DNA from: Chaenocephalus aceratus | Lineage: Eukaryota; Chordata; Actinopteri; Perciformes; Channichthyidae | Direction: 5' to 3' | Assembly (NCBI GenBank): GCA_023974075.1 | Contig: CM043793.1 | Span: 2,330,501-2,394,500 of the forward strand | Length of the DNA: 64,000 nt | Position numbers and translations under genes: made by a program | Shown: positions 57,501-64,000 of the stretch, one piece after another | Numbering within the stretch: the first letter of the stretch is position 1 | Layout: each line of letters opens with the position of its first letter | The notes under the pieces: generated by a model | Told to the model about the DNA's origin: nothing | The model's input: only the letters and a program-made list of their open reading frames with translations | The model's database searches: none

Positions 57501-60500
57501 CCATGGAGGTCCACCGGAAAGGGAGGGACTTCGCCTCTCAATAGAGAACCGCAGTGATAAAACCCAGATGTAAACTCCTTCCGGTTCCTTCGACAAAAAT
57601 GCAATGCAATTTCTCCATAGGATTTTGGGAAATAGCTCGAAATAAGGTCTGTGGTTGAGACACATTTAAGAAAAGGATCACGTTTTGTTCAGCCGGATAA
57701 TCTCCACATGTCTATCCTACTTTTATAATTTGCGAATCATAAATCTAGTCACCTGAAGCAGAATGCTAACGTTATGCTATAAAGGAACTACAGCAGGGTC
57801 GCTGCTTCAACGTCACGCCAACTTAAGATCTATATTTGTCACGGATGAGTGAAGGAAGCAGGACCCACATGCAGATAACCTTTGAGAAACCCTTTATTTC
57901 AAGGATAAATGATACATACAGAACAGAACACTCTCCGGTGAACTCCGTCACCAACAAACAATGACCCAACACTGACCACAGACAGAGACAAGACTAAATA
58001 CAAGAAGGGGTAATCAAGACAACGAGAAACAGCCGGGCAGGGGAGGAGAAACACAAGGACAACAGGTGAACACAATCGGGTAATCAGGAAGGGAAACAGA
58101 CAGAAAGCAGACAGGCAGGAAATGGGGGTGAACACTTAACACAATAAGACAGGAAACCCAAAGACAAGAAAAACACCAACACAGACAAAACTACAAGCGT
58201 GACATAACATGTGAATTGTGACAGAACCCCCCCCTCAAGGGACGGATTCCAGACGTCCCTAAAAAAAAACAAAACAAAAAAGTCCAAAAACCCCAAGCAG
58301 GGTGGGCGGAGGGGGTCCGGAGGACGGGTCTTGGGCTGACAGCCCAGGAACACAGCGGAGGACCAGGAAGGGGTCACGGGCGGACGGCCCGAGGGGCAAG
58401 GGACAGTCCAAAAGGGGGATTCGGGCGGACTGCCCGGGGACAAGGCAGAGAACCAGGAAGGGGTCTCGGGCGGACGGCCCGGGGTCAAAACAGAGTCCAA
58501 GGTGGGGACCATGGAGGACCGAAGGCAGCGGTAGGAAGAGTCAGGGACCCGGGTCCGAGGGCGAAGGCAACGGCAGGAAGAGTCAGGGGGTCGGGCCCGA
58601 GGGCGAAGACCGCGGCTCTCAGGGGGCCGGGCTCGAGGGCGAAGACCGCGGCTCTCAGGGGGCCGGGCTCGAGGGCGAAGACCGCGGCTCTCAGGGGGCC
58701 GGGCTCGAGGGCGAAGACCGCGGGCTCTCAGGGGGCCGGGCTCGAGGGCGAAGACCGCGGCTCTCAGGGGGCCGGGCTCGAGGGCGAAGACCGCGGCTCT
58801 CAGGGGGCCGGGCTCGAGCCGGTGTCGGCCGGACAGAAACCGGAGCCGGTCGGACAGGCTTCGGCAGGATCCCCCACGGAAAAGGACCAGGAGTTGGCAG
58901 GAACCCCGGCGAGACCGGTGATGGACATGGGGCTGGCAGGGCCCCCGGTAGAACCTCCAACGGCACGGGATATAGGGTTGGCAGGACCCCCGGCAGGGGA
59001 GTAGACGGCGGGACCTCCAACGACACAGGACACAGGGTTGGCAGGACCCCCGGCAGGGGAGTATTCTGCGGGACCTCCAACGGCACAGGACACAGGGTTG
59101 GCAGGACCCCCGGCAGGGGAGTAGACGGCGGGACCTCCAACGGCACAGGACACAGAGCTGGCAGGACCCCCCGCAGGGGAGTAGACGGCGGGACCTCCAA
59201 CGGGACAGGACACAGGGTTGGCAGGACCCCCGGCAGGGGAGTAGACGGCGGGACCTCCAACGGCACAGGACACAGAGCTGGCAGGACCCCCGGCAGGGGA
59301 GTAGACGGCGGGACCTCCAACGGGACAGGAGAAAGGGTTGGCAGGACCCCCGGCAGAAGAGTATTCTGCGGGACCTCCAACGGGACAGGAGAAAGGGTTG
59401 GCAGGACCCCCGGCAGGGGAGTAGACGGCGGGACCTCCAACGACACAGGGTTGGCAGGACCCCCGGCTGGGGAGTAGACGGCGGGACCTCCAACGGCACA
59501 GGACACAGGGTTGGCAGGGCCCCCGGCAGGGGAGTAGACGGCGGGACCTCCAACGACACTTGCGTAGGGGCTTGAATAGGGAATGGAGAGGGAACTCGAG
59601 CGGAGACTTGAGAGGGGACTCGAGAGGAGACTGGAGAGGGGACTCCAGAGGGGACTAGAGAAGGGAACACGAGAGGGGATTTGAGAGGGGAACTAAAGAG
59701 GGGACTCGAGGAGGGACCAGAGGAGGGACCAGAGGAGGGAACTCGAGAGGGAACTCGAGAGGGAACTCGAGGGGGAACTGGAGAGGGAACTTGAGATGGA
59801 AACAGAGAGGGGACTCGAACAGAGACTAAAGAGGGAACTAGAGGAGGGACTAGAGGAGTAACTAGAGAAGGGAACTCGAGAGGGGAACTAGAGAGGGGAC
59901 TCGAGGAGGGACTAGAGGAGGGCCTAAAGGAGGGACTAAAGGAGGGAACTCGAGAGGGGACTCGAGGGGGAACTGGAGAGGGAACTTGGGATGGAAACAG
60001 AGAGGGAAGTTGAGAAGGGACTACAGAGGGGACTCGAACAGAGACTAAAGAGGGGACTAGAGGAGAGACTAGAGGAGGGACTAGATGAGTAACTAGAGAA
60101 GGGAACTCGAGAGGGAAACTAGAGAGGGGACTCGAGGAGGGACTAAAGGAGGGAACTCGAGAGGGAACTGGAGATGGAAACAGAGAGGGACTCGAGAAGG
60201 GACTACAGAGGGGACTAGAGGAGAAACTAGAGGAGAAACTAGAGGAGGGACTAGAGGAGGGCCTAAAGGAGGGAACTCGAGAGGGGAACTAGAGAGGGGA
60301 CTCGAGGAGGGGACTAGAGGAGGGAACCCGAGATGGGACCGTGGCAGCCGGGACCAGATCCGGGTCTGGAACCAAGGCAGCTGGGGTCGGGACCATGGCT
60401 GCTGGGACCAGAACTGGGGCCGAAACCCTGGCTGCAGGGACCGGAATAGCAGCCAGAAACATGGCTGCTGAAGCCAGAATCCTGTCTATAAGCTCCAGCT

Positions 60501-63359
60501 TCGACGCCGGAAACACGGCCGTATAGGGCGCTCCCGGAGCCGGGACCATAGCCGCTGGGGCCGGCCCTGGAGCCGGAAACATGGCTGTATGATCCAGCTC
60601 TGGAGCCCGGATCATGACTGTGTGGGGCGGACTCGGAGCCGGAAACATGGCTGCGGGAGCCTGCACTGGGGCAGGAACCATGGCTGCTGGGGCCGGAAAC
60701 CGTGGCTGCTGGGGCCAGGACTGAGGCTGGAACCATGGCTGCTGGCGCCTGTACTGGGACCCTGGCTGCTGGGGCCCGGGCTCCTTGTCTGGCCTTGCGA
60801 CGACTCCTCTTAGCAGCCGCCTGAATGCTCCGTGGGCCTCCATAAGCCTGACGAGTTCCAGCATAAGACTCATGAATAGGAGCAGGAACTGGGGAAGAAG
60901 CAGAGGTTGACCCCAGACGGACCACTCCGAGACGTCTGTAGTCCGCAGGCTGGAACTCACACCTCCAGAGGAAGTCCAACAACCAGTCAGGTAAGAATTC
61001 CACCAAGTCGGGCTTCTCCATCGCCAACCGGTGCGCCTCTACAGGGCAGCCTCCTTCAGCCGAACACTGGACGCTTCCTTCCACCAATCGTGGCAACATT
61101 CCAAAGGAAAAGAAAACTGTTGCAGCTCCACCTCAAAAGGGTCATCTGCTGGGTCCATTTCTGGTTGGGTCATTCTGTCACGGATGAGTGAAGGAAGCAG
61201 GACCCAAATGCAGATAACCTTTGAGAAACCCTTTATTTCAAGGATAAATGATACATACAGAACAGAACACTCTCCGGTGAACTCCGTCACCAACAAACAA
61301 TGACCCAACACTGAACACAGACAGAGACAAGACTAAATACAAGAAGGGGTAATCAAGACAACGAGAAACAGCCGGACAGGGGAGGAGAAACACAAGGACA
61401 ACAGGTGAACACAATCGGGTAATCAGGGAGGGAAACAGACAGAAAGCAGACAGGCAGGAAATGGGGGTGAACACTTAACACAATAAGACAGGAAACCCAA
61501 AGACAAGAAAAACACCAACACAGACAAAACTACAAGCGTGACATAACATGTGAATTGTGACAATATTCAAACATACAGATTGTAAATGGTACAAGTTGAA
61601 GTGTTTGTTTGAACACTTTGCAGGAGGCAGGGACTTGCTTTCAAGCAGAACAGGGCAAACAAACTTAGCGGGAGTGTTTACGTGTTCGGTGTAATGACGT
61701 ACAGCGGCCTCGACAACTTCTGTAGTCCTATTCAGCCACTTGTTAACAACCATCGTTTTTCAGACACGTAAACTCTTCAAATCAGTGGGGTCACTGCTGA
61801 TGTATTTAATGTCGTAGAACAAAACGTGATCTGTCTCTTCAATTTGTGACAAACACAGACCTTATTTCAAGCTATTTTCCAAAACCCTATGGAGTAATTG
61901 CATTGCTTTTTGTCGAAAGGAACTGGAAGTGGTAAAAATGCTAACTTACTTCCGGCTTTAGGACGCGTCACTGCGGTTCTCTATACAGTTATGTGAAATC
62001 TGTTGACATCATACATTTAATTAAAGTAAACATTTAGTTTTTTTCAATGTTTTTCTTCCACCTCTGATTGATAGCATAACACATTATGTACATAAACAAA
62101 TAGTAGTGAAGGGTTTGATGTACATGTACCACTCATGGCTGTGCTGTAAATATGAAGCTAAGCAAGTTAGCCGAACAAAAGCAGGGTAAAGGGGTGAAAG
62201 CCATCCTGATGCTGTCCTTATTTCCACATACATCTACCTCTAAAGCTCACTAATTACCTCCGCGCATTACCACTACGGGGCGCGGTTTTAAGCCGGTTTT
62301 TGGTTGCGTTTCCACTTGGCGTAGTACCGGCTAGCGGGTACTATTTCACAGTTTTTCTGGCCCCATAAAATCGAGTTTCTTAGTGGGCCAACAACCAGGC
62401 TGAGTCGGATTGAGTATGCTAAACTAGAGAGAGAGAGAGAGAATCGCTGGCAAGGGGCTACAACTACAACAAAATGAACATATTTGACCGTGATTTAATT
62501 GTAATACACGTTTCAAAATGATGCCGAAGTAGTAACAACACACTGATACCGGTTAGTAAACACCATGACTTAATGCTTTGACAAGTCTGCAGACAGACGG
62601 CAGGCGAAGACCTTTTAAAATGCGTGTTTTCTAAATGGAGATTGGCTAAGCTAACGCAGTATATTCTCCGACCGTCCACACTTACAGCAACGGCCTATAG
62701 ACATAAATAAACCAGCGACTGTCGCCATGACACAGGCAGTCTGTGGTTTGAACTTGTTTAACTTTTGTCTAGTTTCTGAACAGATATGAGGAGCTGTGAG
62801 CTCTGAGTGCTAACAGCTAACGGCTGTGGTTCGCATTGAAGATGACGTCACGGCTCCGCCTACAACTGCGTTACTTACTGCCCCAGCTACTAAACTGTAA
62901 TGGAAACGCAGCATAAAGTGAGCCAGTCCTAACAAGGCCTAACTATACCGTACTAAGCCGAGCGAGGCCCTGCAGTGGAAATGCGCCATAATTAACATGG
63001 TAATATCTGATACTGTTTAATCTGCACAGAAACTAAAGTGCAAAAAACGATCATGACTTTTTGATGGAACGAAACATCAAACTCCCATGAACGCGTGAAG
63101 ACATTTGTTTTTGACTAAATGTTAAGGTCATCTTTTAGTGTCTGAAAGAAGAAGGGGTTCACTGTCTGGAGAAGTTGTTTTTTTAGCTATGCACGCCTAT
63201 AAATGTATCCTCCTGGCCTCACCTCGAACGGCAGCTCGGACAGGTTGTGGTTTCCGGTGAGTTCGAGTCTCTTCAGGTTCTCACAGTCTCCAAGTTCTGG
63301 AGGAACTTGGGACAGACGGTTGTAGCTGACGTTTAATTCCCTCAAACCCGTCAATTTAC
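53206..63359 (-). CDS. lrrc2: Leucine-rich repeat-containing protein 2 (lrrc2), 5' part beyond window
   Basis: LRRC2 is a small LRR protein of unclear function, expressed mainly in heart and muscle in mammals. Exons, reading leftward: 63223-63359 ([30 protein letters not shown]), 55151-55296 ([37 protein letters not shown]), 54285-54437 ([35 protein letters not shown]), 53206-53381 ([27 protein letters not shown]). All joins keep phase (phase 0 at LPFE/LSS, Arg and Lys split at the others). The words [27 protein letters not shown] and VVSGD in human LRRC2 separate it from the paralogue LRRC39. No frame break was found. The N-terminal exons lie right of base 64000 and the last ~15 residues may come from an unidentified exon left of 53206. 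Confidence 0.92.
53590..54284. repeat. 21-24 bp minisatellite filling the lrrc2 intron from its donor
   Basis: On the minus strand units read AAGTACACAAAACACACTGA..., merging leftward into shorter AAGTACACTAACACCAAC units. About 28 copies. The intron's own 5' splice site is the first copy. Confidence 0.92.
54285..54437 (-). CDS. lrrc2: lrrc2 LRR exon bounded by repeats
   Basis: 153 bases. The acceptor TCTAG follows a 70-base (TG)n tract, and the donor AA/GTACACAAAAC is the first unit of a 21-24 bp minisatellite. Confidence 0.92.
54442..54511. repeat. (CA)n tract adjoining the lrrc2 acceptor
   Basis: 35 CA units; on the lrrc2 strand this is (TG)n ending four bases from the acceptor AG, replacing a normal polypyrimidine tract. 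Confidence 0.95.
54512..54585 (-). repeat. Inverted-repeat arm 2 (partner of 51633-51702)
   Basis: CAGTGCTTCGTTTTAATTAA... and CATTTGAGTGGAAATGTGTT mirror the 51.6 kb arm almost exactly. Confidence 0.85.
54850..55056. mobile_element. Palindromic MITE (family D copy)
   Basis: GTTGACTTTAATTCA and ACATAACTGTATTAGG on the left, inverse forms on the right, ending GTTTCAGTTATTTCAGTG. Lies in the lrrc2 intron just 5' of... i.e. left of the 55.15 kb exon. Confidence 0.75.
55151..55296 (-). CDS. lrrc2: lrrc2 LRR exon
   Basis: 146 bases from [12 protein letters not shown] to QDMD plus AG of the split Arg codon; acceptor TGTCAG, donor GTGACC. Confidence 0.93.
55402..55900. mobile_element. hAT-like MITE, copy 2, right end lost
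   Basis: Starts CAGTGATGTAAAGTAAC and tracks the 10502-10999 element (CCACCTGGAGTAAATCCACC, CACTTTCATGATCAATCATT) but stops after GATCTGAGTACA, missing the terminal CCCCACCTCTG. Confidence 0.8.
55918..56430. mobile_element. Fold-back element with long inverted arms
   Basis: The stretch CTGCAGCTCTGCCCGATCTG... through GTACATTGTCAGAA at 55.95-56.07 kb is repeated inverted at 56.19-56.42 kb; a further inner pair (AACTTCTGTTAGACAGCTAT / ATAGCTGTCTAACAGAAGTT) closes the hairpin. GACAGCTATATGCCATACAT also occurs twice in direct orientation. Confidence 0.8.
56452..57539. mobile_element. TIR element carrying a THAP-like exon
   Basis: Inverted arms of roughly 80-140 bases (left: GAGTGGTGAAGTC...CCATGGGACCTTATTTC; right: the inverse near 57.38-57.54 kb). 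Between them a short THAP-type N-terminus is encoded (see 56772). Flanked by AATA on both sides. The superfamily (P-like, Kolobok-like or other) is not settled by what is visible. Confidence 0.65.
56772..56885 (+). pseudogene. THAP-like zinc-module N-terminus inside a transposon
   Basis: [20 protein letters not shown] then [17 protein letters not shown] and a TAG. The Met-Pro-x-Cys-x-Ala-x-x-Cys start, F-x-FP and the following Trp match the first third of THAP domains. The C-x2-H half is absent, so it is either one exon of a spliced transposase gene whose other exons are lost, or a dead remnant. Confidence 0.65.
57837..58223 (-). repeat. 3' LTR
   Basis: Same length as the 5' LTR; about four substitutions separate them. 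Confidence 0.92.
58590..58815. repeat. 36-bp tandem repeat block of the LTR element
   Basis: Six units of CAGGGGGCCGGGCTCGAGGG..., one with an extra G at about 58730. Confidence 0.93.
58978..59575. repeat. 60-bp tandem repeat block of the LTR element
   Basis: Ten units of 60 bases (GGCAGGACCCCCGGCAGGGG... ACAGGGTT). The unit is a multiple of three and lacks stops on both strands, giving long false ORFs: [20 protein letters not shown] on minus, [19 protein letters not shown] on plus. Confidence 0.95.
59575..60340. repeat. GA-rich imperfect repeat block of the LTR element
   Basis: Degenerate repeats of GAGGGGACTCGAGGAGGGAC and GAGAGGGAACTCGA; strongly purine-rich on the plus strand. Confidence 0.9.
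60345..60890 (-). repeat. Ala/Pro-rich repeat-coding block of the LTR element
   Basis: Irregular repeats of GGGACCATGGCTGCTGGGGC type words; encode PAAMVPAP- and GPSSHGSG-like peptides depending on frame. Confidence 0.75.
60890..61173 (-). pseudogene. Gag-like opening of the LTR element, frame-shifted
   Basis: Starts [20 protein letters not shown] and runs to a stop after 44 codons (61039). The other frame continues with [20 protein letters not shown], suggesting one gene with a shift. MDPAD is a typical opening for fish Ty3-type Gag, but no capsid or zinc-knuckle motif is visible. The shift is described, not repaired. Confidence 0.5.
61164..61174 (-). promoter_or_regulatory. Putative self-priming PBS of the LTR element
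   Basis: AATGACCCAAC one base after the 5' LTR; perfect 11-base complement of the proposed RNA 5' end. No TGG-type tRNA-complementary site is present. Confidence 0.7.
61176..61562 (-). repeat. 5' LTR
   Basis: TATTTAG at 61339-61333 lies 24-30 bases upstream of the proposed start at 61309; AATAAA is at 61237-61232. This fits U3 of about 253 and R+U5 of about 134 bases. Confidence 0.9.
62055..62260. other. lrrc2 intron, unassigned
   Basis: Nothing recognised. Confidence 0.35.
62262..62990 (-). mobile_element. MITE with ATTTCCACT ends (copy 2)
   Basis: Inverse orientation to 28218-28980; shares GGTTGCGTTTCCACTTGGCG, ACTATTTCACAGTTTTTCTG and a 71-codon frame (minus, 62464-62679) similar to the first copy's 72-codon frame. 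Confidence 0.8.
63223..63359 (-). CDS. lrrc2: lrrc2 LRR exon (first in window)
   Basis: 137 bases, acceptor CCTCAG, donor GTGAGG after LSELPFE. Two LRR units. Confidence 0.93.
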
Positions 63360-63895
63360 CTGAGGACAGAAGAGACTGTTTCACCAAGTTATGAAATGGC
63401 TTTTCTTTCCTCACCTGTCCTTGTTCTCACCTGTCAAAACACTGTTCCTCTATCAAATGCTACAAACAACGCTTAAGACCATTTATCTGCTGCTTTGTAG
63501 CTGTGTATTTTGATGTCCATGTATCCATGTTGTATCACCTTATTTATTTGTTTTGTTTCGGTCACAGTGACGTTCAACATCTCTGTTGCATAGGAATCAA
63601 TGCAGGTGTCAAAATCAAGCACTAACCCATCAGTGGCGAACCGTCAGGGCCTTCAAGGGGTGTGTGTGTCTACAGAAGGTCCAGTTGTGATATGACACTG
63701 TTCGTACATACACTTTCCACAATAATTTCCTTTCTTTTGAACATTTAATTGTTATTTTGTTGTTGTTGTATTTATTTATTTATTTGGTTGCCATCACTGT
63801 TGAATCCCTATTCTTTTAAATAATTTGCCTTTCTGCCACATCCTGCAAAGTACATTATTTGCTTTCTGTTATGTTTTGTGTATTTTAAAATTATG
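63360..63895 (-). other. lrrc2 intron upstream of the first visible exon
   Basis: No exon recognised; the next 5' exon must be beyond the window. Confidence 0.45.
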
Positions 63896-64000
63896 CACTA
63901 AACTAAAACGTTGACTTTAATTAAATGTATCATGTTCAATAGATTTCACATAACTGTATTAGGTTAGTTGAAAGCAATAATATCAAGTTTAAATGAAAAA
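63896..64000. mobile_element. Palindromic MITE (family D), cut by the window edge
   Basis: AAAACGTTGACTTTAATTAA and ACATAACTGTATTAGGTTAG as in the copies at 15.90 and 54.85 kb. Confidence 0.8.

Larger units (their letters stand above)
57837..61562 (-). mobile_element. Non-autonomous LTR retrotransposon (sushi/Tf1-like self-priming signature)
   Basis: Two 387-base direct repeats (57837-58223 and 61176-61562) begin TGTCAC and end GTGACA, differ at about four sites, and are flanked by ATATT (57832-57836 and 61563-61567), a 5-bp target duplication. Sense is minus, as for lrrc2, in whose intron it lies. Downstream of the 5' LTR come one spacer base and AATGACCCAAC (61174-61164), complementary to GTTGGGTCATT inside the LTR (61309-61299). 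A polypurine tract (TTGAGGGGGGGG) adjoins the 3' LTR. The interior of 2.95 kb has a short gag-like opening and three blocks of tandem repeats; no protease, reverse transcriptase, RNase H or integrase motif was found. Confidence 0.92.
57544..61981. mobile_element. TIR element (GAGAACCGCAGTGA ends) interrupted by an LTR element
   Basis: Left arm 57544-57665 and right arm 61830-61981 are inverted copies (AGAACCGCAGTGA; CATAGGATTTTGGGAAATAG / inverse). Without the LTR insertion it would be about 0.7 kb. It sits in a family D MITE whose halves are at about 56440-56450 and 61984-62050. Confidence 0.7.

Noticed and set aside
58084..59670. 528-codon Pro-rich, mucin-like protein (minus) and 391-codon overlapping frame (plus)
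   Set aside because: Produced by 36- and 60-bp repeats whose unit length is a multiple of three; lies inside an LTR element, spans its LTR boundary, and the opposite strand is equally open.
53206..63359. Assignment of the LRR gene to LRRC39
   Set aside because: LRRC39 shares the fold and exon pattern, but [25 protein letters not shown] and VVSGD are LRRC2 words.

Overview
The window is vertebrate nuclear DNA, almost certainly from a ray-finned (teleost, probably percomorph) fish. Genes are split into short exons with GT..AG introns, dinucleotide repeats and minisatellites are abundant, and the transposon families (hAT and Harbinger MITEs, L2-like LINE tails, sushi-like LTR element) are typical of teleosts. 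No prokaryotic features, rRNA, tRNA or CRISPR were seen.

Four genes were recovered by reading exons and splice phases. (1) About 1.8-9.3 kb, minus strand: a spindlin (spin) gene, missing its 3' exons because it runs off the left edge. (2) About 14.9-19 kb, minus: a THAP-domain protein (zinc-finger exon, then an exon with a coiled coil and a Lys/Ser/Pro repeat tail). (3) 21.96-40.85 kb, plus, with a possible 3'UTR to about 44.97 kb: a complete 12-exon MFSD14B-like (HIATL1) major facilitator transporter of about 481 residues. (4) 53.2 kb to beyond the right edge, minus: four exons of lrrc2, a leucine-rich-repeat protein. Genes 2 and 3 are divergent and may share the 19-22 kb interval as promoter; genes 3 and 4 converge on a transposon-rich 45-53 kb interval.

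The spin, THAP and mfsd14b exons carry single-base (once two-base) frame breaks, often in homopolymers, while amino-acid identity and splice phases are kept. The simplest reading is uncorrected long-read consensus errors, not pseudogenes, but the spin exon is dense enough in indels to need checking.

The rest is a layered transposon landscape. Highlights: a young 3.7 kb non-autonomous LTR element (57.84-61.56 kb; 5-bp target duplication, LTRs about 99% identical) with an 11-nt LTR/primer-binding-site complementarity like the Tf1/sushi self-priming system, whose interior is tandem repeats rather than polymerase genes; a 3.1 kb hAT-like element (48.20-51.30 kb) with an 8-bp target duplication, nested in an older repeat and itself holding a 0.9 kb tandem duplication; a Harbinger relic with a minisatellite in mfsd14b intron 3; a THAP-like exon inside a terminal-inverted-repeat element (56.45-57.54 kb); and two minisatellites, in different genes, whose repeat unit appears to be a copy of the adjacent 5' splice site.
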